NCBI GenBank assembly: GCA_947311175.1
Contig: CAMZKK010000208.1
Location: 1 to 6,287 of the forward strand
DNA length: 6,287 bases
Direction of reading: 5' to 3'
DNA from: an uncultured Planctomycetota bacterium
Lineage (GTDB): Bacteria > Planctomycetota > SZUA-567 > JAFGNG01
The position numbers and the translations under genes were made by a program. Shown here in pieces: positions 1 through 5,498 of this stretch. The stretch's first letter is position 1. Every line of letters begins with the position of its first letter. Below the pieces are notes generated by a model. That model saw only the letters and a program-made list of their open reading frames with translations, did not search any database and was not told the origin of the DNA.

Positions 1-1
1 A

Positions 2-325
2 ACCATTGTCACCGCAAAGACAACCCTAACCACCCCAGGACATTATCTACCAATCGTCAATTTAGGTAATGACGGAATGATAAAAGCCCCAGCAGTATCT
101 GTCCCTTACTCAAGTGAATTTATGCCAACCGAAGACAACAACGGCAAAAAGATTTTAAAAACCATTGCCAACCTCACCAACGGAAAAAGCCTAATCGAAG
201 CAAGCTCAATCTTCACCACCGAAACCCAAAAAACCACCACCCTAACCAGCCTTCAACTCTACCTAATAATCATAGCAATGCTGATTCTACTGATAGAGAT
301 AGGGAAGAAGAGGGTTTTTAATTAA
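2..325 (+). CDS. C-terminal end of a VWA/BatA-like membrane protein (5' end outside the window)
   Basis: The frame is open from base 2, so this is the last 107 codons of a longer gene; the ATG at 77 is internal and has no Shine-Dalgarno sequence. The visible part has a short beta-rich stretch (GHYLPIVNLGNDG, then PAVSVPYSSEF), a helix-like segment (KKILKTIANLTNGKSLIEAS), one hydrophobic helix at about fragment residues 85-101 (LYLIIIAMLILLIEIG), and a basic cytoplasmic tail (KKRVFN). The order 'YSPEF-like motif, L..IA..TGG-like motif, single TM, basic end' matches the C-termini of large von Willebrand A / glutamine-amidotransferase-like membrane proteins common in Planctomycetota, which sit near BatA/BatB-type operons with AAA ATPases. 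The match is from family memory, not a search. The VWA domain is not in the window. The TAA stop lies inside the first unit of the repeat array that follows. Confidence 0.5.
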   Translation, partial: TIVTAKTTLTTPGHYLPIVNLGNDGMIKAPAVSVPYSSEFMPTEDNNGKKILKTIANLTNGKSLIEASSIFTTETQKTTTLTSLQLYLIIIAMLILLIEIGKKRVFN

Positions 326-400
326 CAATTAAAAATTAAAAATTAAAAATGGTTGTGACGCTTTGCGTCGTGTTGTTTATCGCAAGCGCTATCAAAAAAC

Positions 401-489
401 GAGGGACATGCAAAGTTTTTTTGCGTGTCCCTCATCCTTATTCCGAGGGACATGCAAAGCTTTTTTTGCGTGTCCATCATCCTTATTTC
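401..489. repeat. Two tandem copies of a hairpin-forming repeat unit of about 44 bp
   Basis: Copy 1 is 401-444 and copy 2 is 445-489. Each begins GAGGGACATGCAAAG, continues through a T-run to GCGTGTCC, and ends CATCCTTATT. In copy 1 the arms 401-413 and 421-433 pair over 13 positions with one G-T pair, around a 7-nt loop. In copy 2 the arms 445-457 and 466-478 pair the same way with one further mismatch (C to A at 476). A third partial tail (CATCCTTATTTC) follows at about 500-511. The copies differ by few bases, suggesting recent tandem duplication. Confidence 0.75.
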
Positions 490-549
490 GCTTATTCCTT
501 CATCCTTATTTCTTACAAAGATATAGACAACATAAATTATCAGAAATCC

Positions 550-567
550 CTTTAGCAATAGCTAAAG
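550..567. repeat. Short perfect hairpin
   Basis: CTTTAGC (550-556) and GCTAAAG (561-567) are exact inverted repeats around the loop AATA. It lies inside the repeat block between the upstream gene and the arsenic operon. No T-run follows on either strand, so a terminator role is doubtful. Confidence 0.4.
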
Positions 568-602
568 CACCTTCATTGTTCATTGTTCATTATTAATTGT
601 TA

Positions 603-634
603 ATTCTAAATCCGCACTAACTGCGAAATTTAGA
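603..634 (-). terminator. Hairpin just after acr3, possible weak terminator
   Basis: TCTAAAT (605-611) pairs with ATTTAGA (628-634), and CGCA (613-616) pairs with TGCG (622-625), forming one interrupted stem immediately beyond the acr3 stop codon. On the minus strand it is followed by AT-rich sequence but not a clean T-run, so termination is only possible. A near copy of this sequence lies at 2901-2931, also just after a minus-strand gene. That argues for a mobile or conserved 3' element rather than chance. Confidence 0.35.
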
Positions 635-635
635 T

Positions 636-1817
636 TTATCTAAACCAAAATGAAGTTTTAAGGCAGAACCTTACCAACATCAACATTAATGGAACTTCTA
701 TTAACACACCTACTACGGTTGCAAGGGCTGCTCCAGAGGAAATACCGAACAGCATGACAGCGGTGGCAATGGCAACTTCAAAATGATTTGACGCGCCAAT
801 CATTGCAACAGGGGCTGCATCTTCGTATTTTAACTTTAATATTTTACTCGCACCATATCCAATTCCAAAGATAAAAATTGTCTGAATAAAGAGAGGAACT
901 GAAATCCAAATAATTGTCAATGGATTTTCAACAATGGTTTTCCCTTTGAAACTAAAAAGTAAAATCAAGGTCAATAGCAACGCACTGATAGTTATTGGGG
1001 TCAATATCTGTAAAAACTTTTCCCGAAACCAAATTTCTCCTTTACGTAACATTATCCACCTTCGTGAAAAATATCCTGCAACTAATGGTAATGCCACATA
1101 AATAGCTACAGATAAAAATAAAGCCTGCCAAGGGACAGGAAGCTTACCAACTCCAAGCAAAAAACCACCCAACAATCCATATAAAATCAGCATCGTCAAA
1201 GAATTTATTGCAACCATAATGAGGGTTAAACCATCATTACCACGAGACAAATATCCCCATACCAATACCATTGCAGTACAGGGTGCAATCCCTAAAAGAA
1301 TGCACCCGGCAAAATAACTTCGCCACAAGGGAATTTGAAGCATCTTAATACCTTCGTGCATAACGACTGTCCCTGAACCTTGCTGCGTTCCAATCGGGAG
1401 ATTAAGGCCAAATGGCATTTTAACTAAATCTATTGCATCTTCCCCAATCACACCTTTGAACAAAAAACCCAAAAACAACAAAGAAATACCGTACATCGTA
1501 AATGGCTTAATACACCAATTTATAAAAAGTGTCAAAAAAACAGGCTTAACATTTTTTCCCGCCTTGACCACACTGGCAAAATCTATTTTTACCATAATGG
1601 GGTACATCATAAAAAACAGACAAATAGCAATCGGGATAGATACAACCGGAGCACCATTAACGTTGATACTCATTCCATCCATTGTTTTTGCAAAACCAGG
1701 GGCAACCCTGCCCAATATAATTCCAGCAACGATACACAAACCGACCCAAACCGTCAGATACCTTTCAAAGGTACTTGTCATGCACCTATTGTTAGTTTGT
1801 AAATGTTCATCATTCAT
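636..1817 (-). CDS. acr3: Acr3 family arsenite efflux permease
   Basis: This 393-residue inner-membrane protein should export As(III) made by the neighbouring arsenate reductase. It is recognised as ACR3 (bile acid/arsenite/riboflavin transporter superfamily) from the ILLGIAPCTAMVLVWGYLSRG stretch near residues 173-193, with the conserved membrane cysteine at C180. Also visible are GASNHFEVAIATAV at 341-354 and IEVPLMLMLVR near 373-383, with the conserved glutamate at E374. About ten hydrophobic segments run along the chain. The ATG at 1817 was chosen because AAGGAAGG lies 9 nt upstream; an internal Met13 has no such site. Its first 8 bases overlap the end of arsC, which suggests translational coupling. 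Between the third and fourth hydrophobic segments (about 121-165) the loop seems longer than in the ACR3 proteins I remember. Function is confident; the ACR3 subgroup was not determined. Confidence 0.95.
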   Translation of the reverse strand: MNDEHLQTNNRCMTSTFERYLTVWVGLCIVAGIILGRVAPGFAKTMDGMSINVNGAPVVSIPIAICLFFMMYPIMVKIDFASVVKAGKNVKPVFLTLFINWCIKPFTMYGISLLFLGFLFKGVIGEDAIDLVKMPFGLNLPIGTQQGSGTVVMHEGIKMLQIPLWRSYFAGCILLGIAPCTAMVLVWGYLSRGNDGLTLIMVAINSLTMLILYGLLGGFLLGVGKLPVPWQALFLSVAIYVALPLVAGYFSRRWIMLRKGEIWFREKFLQILTPITISALLLTLILLFSFKGKTIVENPLTIIWISVPLFIQTIFIFGIGYGASKILKLKYEDAAPVAMIGASNHFEVAIATAVMLFGISSGAALATVVGVLIEVPLMLMLVRFCLKTSFWFR

Positions 1818-2271
1818 TATTTTTTTCCTTCCTTAATGCATCAGGTATTGTTTCAACAAATGCCTTAATTTCATCACGAACCCTCCGATAACAATCTAAT
1901 TGCTTTTCTATTGATGCCCCTTTCTCAGCTAAATCCTTTGCCATCTTAGGAGGATCATCAAAGCCAACATGGACAACCTTACAACTACCTGGGAAAATCG
2001 GACAATTTTCGTGAGTATGCCCACAAACAGTTATTACCACATCTAAATCTACCTCTTTAAAGTCATCTATGAACTCTGAATTGTGACCTGAAATATCTAT
2101 CCCAACTTCCGCCATTACCTTTACTCCATTTAAATTAAGTCCATGAATTTCAATACCAGCGGAGTATGCATTAACGATATCTCCCTTGAGATGACGAGTC
2201 CACCCCTCTGCCATTTGACTGCGACACGAATTTCCCGTACACAAAAACAATATATTTATCTTTTTACTCAT
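1810..2271 (-). CDS. arsC: Thioredoxin-coupled arsenate reductase ArsC (LMW-PTP fold)
   Basis: This 153-residue cytoplasmic enzyme reduces arsenate to arsenite. The N-terminal P-loop ILFLCTGNSCRSQMAEG (residues 7-23) carries the nucleophile C11 and the phosphate-binding R17. TVCGHTHENCP (81-91) supplies C83 and C90, the two further cysteines that relay the disulfide to thioredoxin in the Staphylococcus pI258 class, where they are C10, C82 and C89. HVGFDDPPK (101-109) contains the family's general-acid aspartate. All catalytic residues are present and the length is close to the family norm of about 130-150. The ATG at 2271 has GGAGA about 8 nt upstream. It follows arsR by 24 nt and overlaps acr3 by 8 nt, so the three genes are almost certainly one transcript. 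This is the thioredoxin-type enzyme rather than the glutaredoxin-type ArsC of E. coli. Confidence 0.96.
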   Translation of the reverse strand: MSKKINILFLCTGNSCRSQMAEGWTRHLKGDIVNAYSAGIEIHGLNLNGVKVMAEVGIDISGHNSEFIDDFKEVDLDVVITVCGHTHENCPIFPGSCKVVHVGFDDPPKMAKDLAEKGASIEKQLDCYRRVRDEIKAFVETIPDALRKEKNNE

Positions 2272-2295
2272 AAAAGTATCTCCATTTAAAAATGC

Positions 2296-2676
2296 CTATT
2301 TTTTAGGACAACATTTTTCTCCACGCTGTTTTCTGCAAAGTTCTTCAGGTTTTTTGTGAATGATTTTTTCTAATATTTTAGCATCAGCCATTGCCTCTTG
2401 GCTGTTATTCAATTGAGACTCAATCCACTTAATCAAGACTTTGAAATCACCCTGTTTTTGACATACGCGATAGTACATCCAACGACCATCTTTTCTGCTC
2501 TCAATCAAACCAGCCGAGACCAAAACACTCAAATGTCGAGAAGCAGTAGCACCCGTCACTTGAAGCAATTCGATAATTTGACAGGCACAAAGCTCTTTAC
2601 TTTTCATCAGAGCAAACATAACTCTAAGCCTGTTTCGGTCAGAAAGAGCCTTAAATGCAGTGGTTAGTATTTTCAT
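2296..2676 (-). CDS. arsR: ArsR/SmtB family arsenite-responsive repressor
   Basis: This 126-residue winged-helix dimeric repressor is the first gene of the operon. Visible are the N-terminal helix FKALSDRNRLRVMFAL (8-23), the metalloid-site segment KELCACQIIELL (27-38) with C30 and C32, the recognition helix TGATASRHLSVLVSAGLI (41-58), and the wing RKDGRWMYYRV (61-71). E. coli ArsR has CxCxxC in this helix; here the third position is isoleucine (I35). A C-terminal extension ends in LCRKQRGEKCCPKK with C114, C122 and C123, which may add thiol ligands; other ArsR proteins are known to use C-terminal cysteines. The ATG at 2676 is preceded by GAAAGGA 4-5 nt upstream. By family precedent it should bind the promoter region just upstream of itself and release DNA on As(III) or Sb(III) binding. 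Confidence 0.93.
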   Translation of the reverse strand: MKILTTAFKALSDRNRLRVMFALMKSKELCACQIIELLQVTGATASRHLSVLVSAGLIESRKDGRWMYYRVCQKQGDFKVLIKWIESQLNNSQEAMADAKILEKIIHKKPEELCRKQRGEKCCPKK

Positions 2677-2688
2677 ATAATCCTTTCT

Positions 2689-2716
2689 ATCATTTATATG
2701 ATTAGCTAACTAACTA
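2689..2716 (-). promoter_or_regulatory. Candidate ArsR operator
   Basis: Between the -10 box and the arsR ribosome binding site lie two palindromes: ATCAT-TTAT-ATGAT (2689-2702) and TTAGCTAA (2702-2709), the latter extended by TAAC/TAAC repeats up to the -10. ArsR/SmtB repressors usually bind AT-rich inverted repeats at or just downstream of the promoter, so the position fits. Which palindrome is the operator cannot be told from one sequence. Confidence 0.4.
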
Positions 2717-2744
2717 AATATACAAGAAAACAAGTCAGTGTCAA
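2717..2744 (-). promoter_or_regulatory. Sigma-70-type promoter of the arsR-arsC-acr3 operon
   Basis: On the minus strand a perfect TTGACA (2744-2739) is followed after 16 bp by TATATT (2722-2717), one base off the TATAAT consensus. This places the start of transcription about 30 bp upstream of the arsR ATG, ahead of its ribosome binding site. It is the best promoter match visible in the window. Confidence 0.7.
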
Positions 2745-2818
2745 CATCTTTTATCTTCTTACTTTACTTAAATATCCAAAATAAAAATTTGACTGCTACC
2801 TGCACAAAATCTTGAAGT

Positions 2819-2848
2819 CGTAGAGACGCAGTGCATTGCGTCTCTACG
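2819..2848. repeat. Perfect palindromic repeat, REP-like
   Basis: CGTAGAGACGCA (2819-2830) and TGCGTCTCTACG (2837-2848) are exact inverted repeats of 12 bp around the loop GTGCAT. The GTAGAGACGC...GCGTCTCTAC pattern resembles extragenic palindromes scattered in many bacterial genomes and often linked to Y1-type (REP-associated) transposases. It lies between the DUF116 gene and the arsenic promoter and lacks a T-run, so it is more likely a dispersed repeat than a terminator. Confidence 0.7.
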
Positions 2849-2900
2849 TATTTGGGTTAAGATTATTTTTTAGTTTTTACAAAGGCATGAAGTTTCTTTT

Positions 2901-2931
2901 ATTCTAAATTTATCATCAATTGCGAAATTTA
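2901..2931. repeat. Second copy of the ATTCTAAAT...TGCGAAATTTA motif
   Basis: ATTCTAAAT (2901-2909) and TGCGAAATTTA (2921-2931) match 603-611 and 622-632 exactly, with spacers of 11 and 10 bp. Here TAAATTT (2905-2911) pairs with AAATTTA (2925-2931). It lies 10 bp beyond the stop of the DUF116 gene and could act as that gene's 3' hairpin, though no T-run follows on the minus strand. Confidence 0.5.
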
Positions 2932-2940
2932 AGACACTGC

Positions 2941-3381
2941 TTATTTATCAAGAATTTCTTTCAATCCTTCTTCTAATTTTTTCATATCGACATCGGTATC
3001 GACACACGGTCCATTAGGACGAAGATTGACGACCCCAAGCACGGGCTTTGGCATAACTGCCATCATTCCCATACATAATTCCTTTTCACATGCTACCGCA
3101 ATTACTGCCTTAACCGTGCCATCTTTAACTCGCTTAATCGCCTGTCTGCCACCACTTGCGAGAGATACCTGAACTCCGTATTTTTCGCCAATTTCGATTA
3201 AATCTTTAATTTTACATCGTCCACACTTTTTACAATTACTCAGATTAGAAATGATATTGCACTGACATTTACTCCATTGCAAACAATGAGGAAATAGAAT
3301 TAAAATATTTTCAGCCTTTGCCTTAACCTTACGCAAGCGGGTAACCCAATTACCAAAACCTACAACTTTATCACTTATCAT
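2941..3381 (-). CDS. DUF116 domain protein, small cysteine-rich form
   Basis: This 146-residue protein is predicted to be soluble. It matches the DUF116 pattern throughout: ILILFPHCLQ (26-35), SNCKKCGRCKIKDLIEIGEKYG (48-69), the glycine-rich ASGGRQAI (75-82), VIAVACEKELCMGM (93-106) and NLRPNGPCVDTDVD (119-132). Nine cysteines (33, 39, 41, 50, 53, 56, 98, 103, 126), including CxxCxxC at 50-56, suggest an iron-sulfur or other metal site, but the family has no established biochemical role. Many DUF116 proteins carry N-terminal membrane helices; this one has only a short basic lead-in, so it is the domain alone. The ATG at 3381 has AAAAGGAA 8 nt upstream. It is divergent from the ANL-like gene and 264 bp upstream of arsR, which has its own promoter, so membership of the arsenic operon is unlikely. 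Confidence 0.85.
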   Translation of the reverse strand: MISDKVVGFGNWVTRLRKVKAKAENILILFPHCLQWSKCQCNIISNLSNCKKCGRCKIKDLIEIGEKYGVQVSLASGGRQAIKRVKDGTVKAVIAVACEKELCMGMMAVMPKPVLGVVNLRPNGPCVDTDVDMKKLEEGLKEILDK

Positions 3382-3420
3382 TGACTAAATTCCTTTTCAT
3401 AGTTGATTTTATCTCTTCTT

Positions 3421-3448
3421 AATATAAACTGATAACTGATTAATGCAA
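3421..3448 (-). promoter_or_regulatory. Possible promoter of the DUF116 gene
   Basis: On the minus strand TTGCAT (3448-3443), a poor -35, is followed after 16 bp by TATATT (3426-3421). The -10 and spacing equal those of the arsR promoter. The 94-bp divergent region is strongly AT-rich, so chance matches are easy. I could not pick a convincing promoter for the plus-strand gene. Confidence 0.35.
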
Positions 3449-3475
3449 AGTAGATTATTAAAGAGAATATAAAAA

Positions 3476-4960
3476 ATGGAAAATATATTTGAGACAATCG
3501 ACAAGTACATCTTCAATAAAGGAGAATCTACCGTAATCTTTGACGGAAAGAAAACAGTTACCTGGTCGGAGCTTATAATTTTAATCGACAAAACATGTCT
3601 GGGACTATCTCAATCCGGACTCAGAGCAGGACGACGAGCATTAATCTTAACCGAAATTTCGTGGAAGCTTCCAATCATTGTATTGGCAATAATAAAAGCA
3701 AGAGCAGTGGTGGTGCCATCAGATAACTCTTTCGGTGTAAAAAACATCATGGAAATCACCAAACGAAGCAAACCCGATATAATAATTTACGACAACAAAC
3801 ACAAAAAAATTATTGAGCTACTAAAAGACACCTTTTCATTCAGGGCAACCATCAACATTGATGATAAAAATGAAACAAGTAACGACAACTGGGAAAGCAT
3901 CTCAACAACTGATACTGAGGGTGCAAAATTTCCGGAAACAAAACAGGACACACCTGCGTATCATCATTATGTAATCAGCGACGATGGAAAATTACAATGC
4001 TTCATCGCATCAATGAAAAACCTAATACTTTCGGCATATAGTGCCAAACAGGCATTTGGGTTTAAAGAGTCGGATCGTCATCTATCTCTATTGCCATCAG
4101 GATTTAGAACCTTTGACTTAATCCTGCGACCACTACTCAGTGGAGGGACAATCATTATTGCTGCCACCAATAATATTAAAAAAATTGCTTCTGCAATAGA
4201 AGAGTTCGGGGTTACAATTATGCAAAGCCCACCATATTTTTGGCAATTTATCTGTCAATGGAAAGAGTTGACAAACAATGATTTCTCAAGTCTAAGAATA
4301 TTAGAAAGTTATGGCAAAACATCTAAATATATCAGAAAAAAAGCAAAAAAGGTGATCGGGGAAAATCTAATTGTAACCATAGCTATGGGATCTACTTTTG
4401 GCGGATATATTGGTCAAGACAATCATTCCCTTCCAAATCAAATAAATATGAACAAACCGATGCCTGGATTCCAAGGGAAAATAAATTTTGAAAATAAATT
4501 TTACCCAACCTTAGAGCAAACAGGAAAATTTTTAATAAAAAGCAACATTATATCAATTGGAAGAATCACCAAAGATGGCAGTCGAATCATGACAAATAAT
4601 AATTCGTGGATAGAAACCGGGCAAATTGCAAGGCGAACATTTGATGGAGGAATAGAGCTGCTCGGAAACAGTAAACCAATAATTGAAAATAACGAAAAAA
4701 CAATTTATCTAACAGAAATAGAAAATTGCTTAGAAAGACACCCAGAAGTAATCGAAGCCGCAGTAATCAAAGACATCCATAACGAAAATAATTTCAAGGC
4801 ATTCTACAAAGCCCAAGAGAACTCAACAATAGATAAAAACACTCTATCCAGACACCTCCAACGCCGCCTCCCCCCAGAAATGACCCCAACAGACATCATA
4901 AAAGTCAAACACTTTGAAAGATTCCCCACCGGCCAAATCAACAAACAAAAATTAATCTAA
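3476..4960 (+). CDS. ANL superfamily (AMP-ligase fold) protein with degenerate catalytic motifs, probable pseudoenzyme
   Basis: This 494-residue intact ORF has the full length and order of an acyl-CoA synthetase/adenylation protein. The N-terminal domain starts near VTWSELI (28-34), a central core covers about 160-385, and the mobile C-terminal subdomain has TEIENCLERHPEVIEAAVI (413-431). Active enzymes need several motifs that are altered here. The P-loop YTSGTTGxPKG aligns with YVISDDGKLQC (165-175), losing the Ser/Thr-Gly core and the lysine. The YGxTE motif becomes MGSTFGG (304-310). The TGD aspartate is Q383. The arginine after LG is N398. The catalytic lysine of PTGKI is Q487 in FPTGQI (483-488). 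Adenylation therefore looks unlikely; a binding, scaffolding or regulatory role is possible but unproved. The ATG at 3476 follows a weak AAGAGA site 9 nt upstream. No partner carrier protein or thioesterase is nearby. Confidence 0.8.
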   Translation: MENIFETIDKYIFNKGESTVIFDGKKTVTWSELIILIDKTCLGLSQSGLRAGRRALILTEISWKLPIIVLAIIKARAVVVPSDNSFGVKNIMEITKRSKPDIIIYDNKHKKIIELLKDTFSFRATINIDDKNETSNDNWESISTTDTEGAKFPETKQDTPAYHHYVISDDGKLQCFIASMKNLILSAYSAKQAFGFKESDRHLSLLPSGFRTFDLILRPLLSGGTIIIAATNNIKKIASAIEEFGVTIMQSPPYFWQFICQWKELTNNDFSSLRILESYGKTSKYIRKKAKKVIGENLIVTIAMGSTFGGYIGQDNHSLPNQINMNKPMPGFQGKINFENKFYPTLEQTGKFLIKSNIISIGRITKDGSRIMTNNNSWIETGQIARRTFDGGIELLGNSKPIIENNEKTIYLTEIENCLERHPEVIEAAVIKDIHNENNFKAFYKAQENSTIDKNTLSRHLQRRLPPEMTPTDIIKVKHFERFPTGQINKQKLI

Positions 4961-4975
4961 AAAACTCCTTTTCTA

Positions 4976-5204
4976 ATTTAGGGACAGGCAAGAAAGATAA
5001 CAACAAGCATTATAGAAAAACAGATTTCCAACAATCAAGCAATCAAACTACGTCAAAAAAACAAAATCCATCGCCATTTATGCCTCCCAATCATCCCAAA
5101 CATGCATTATTTCACTTAGAGCCCATCAGCATAAACACCTCAAAGCTTATATCCCAAACCAAGATTTTTTGTGGTTATTTTCTTCTTATTTCCTGCCCCT
5201 AAAT
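4976..5204. mobile_element. Possible small non-autonomous element with imperfect terminal inverted repeats
   Basis: ATTTAGGGACAGG (4976-4988) on the plus strand matches ATTTAGGGGCAGG on the minus strand (5204-5192) at 12 of 13 positions. The resemblance continues inward with gaps: AAGAAAGATAACAAC ends at 5004, and a similar stretch ending AATAACCAC reaches 5171. The roughly 229-bp interval has no credible gene; 5005-5139 shows nothing recognisable. The right end abuts the point where the isomerase-like reading frame stops resembling its family, as if an insertion or rearrangement broke that gene. No target duplication was seen, so the mobile nature is inference. Confidence 0.35.
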
Positions 5205-5368
5205 GTGTGTCGCCATTACCGGCATCCGCCATCGTCTTCAGCTCGGCCACGTCTCCGCCTTTCCAGGTCTCAATGTATTTGTACCCGCAATCCGCGATTT
5301 TCGCGACTCTCGCCGGCATTTTCATCCTCCGTGAAAAACAGATCCACCAACGCGTCAACTTTCAACAT
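5140..5368 (-). pseudogene. Frameshifted, truncated 5' fragment of a TIM-barrel sugar isomerase/epimerase-like gene
   Basis: The fragment starts at the ATG at 5368 behind an AGAGAAG site. The first frame gives MLKVDALVDLFFTEDENAGE, then runs out of phase to a stop after 32 codons. The next frame carries KIADCGYKYIETWKGGDVAE and LKTMADAG, ending near 5218. Joined, they read like the first 45 or so residues of the AP-endonuclease-2 type TIM-barrel family (sugar phosphate or hydroxypyruvate isomerase), which open with a beta strand, a helix, and a '.aG...iE.W' second strand. The break falls at GAGA (about 5307-5311): adding two bases (GAGAGA) restores ...AGERVAKIADCGY.... Downstream of MADAG the frame enters the putative repeat element and ends at 5140 with low-complexity residues (NKKKITTKN). 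The remaining 200 or more residues are absent. The call rests on remembered family patterns, not a search. Confidence 0.6.
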
Positions 5369-5402
5369 AATCTTCTCTTTTTTTTTGCTTTGATTTTACA
5401 AT

Positions 5403-5415
5403 CCGCCTACGGCGG
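5403..5415. repeat. Short GC-rich hairpin
   Basis: CCGCC (5403-5407) and GGCGG (5411-5415) are exact inverted repeats around TAC, in the gap between the hydrolase and the isomerase fragment. It is followed at 5431-5470 by CCACAGAGACTCAAAGACAC and by GTACCAC repeated at 5454-5460 and 5462-5468. Such sequences are common extragenic filler, and nothing else was recognised in 5369-5498. Confidence 0.4.
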
Positions 5416-5498
5416 GACTTTCAAGTCAAACCACAGAGACTCAAAGACACACGGTACCACAGTACCACGGCAACTCTCCCGCCCCCTGACTCACCTGC

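Larger units (their letters stand above)
320..605. repeat. Intergenic block bracketed by inverted arrays of 7-bp units (MITE- or STRR-like)
   Basis: The left end (320-351) reads as consecutive heptamers AATTAAC, AATTAAA, AATTAAA, AATTAAA, AATG. The right end (571-605), read on the minus strand inward from 605, gives AATTAAC, AATTAAT, AATGAAC, AATGAAC, AATGAAG. The outermost 13 bp (320-332 and 593-605) are a perfect inverted repeat. Between them lie hairpins at 357-369, 401-433, 445-478 and 550-567. Short ORFs in this block translate the repeats themselves and are not credible genes, so the block holds no gene. It is either a small non-autonomous element or paired intergenic repeats; the sequence alone does not decide. 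Heptameric short tandem repeats are known from filamentous cyanobacteria, but kinship is not implied. Confidence 0.6.

Noticed and set aside
401..489. CRISPR array
   Set aside because: There are only two adjacent units with no unique spacers of CRISPR length between repeats, and each unit is itself a hairpin.
343..596. Several small overlapping ORFs on both strands between the upstream gene and acr3
   Set aside because: They translate the tandem hairpin repeats, giving repeated peptides such as FLRVPHPY, and none has a ribosome binding site or family resemblance.
1456..1836. 126-codon plus-strand ORF opposite acr3
   Set aside because: It lies antisense to a strongly recognised transporter; its composition is a shadow of the membrane helices.
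2398..2667. 89-codon plus-strand ORF opposite arsR
   Set aside because: It is antisense to the clear ArsR coding frame, with no family features.
2819..2848. Intrinsic terminator
   Set aside because: The stem is strong, but neither strand has a U-tract directly after it.
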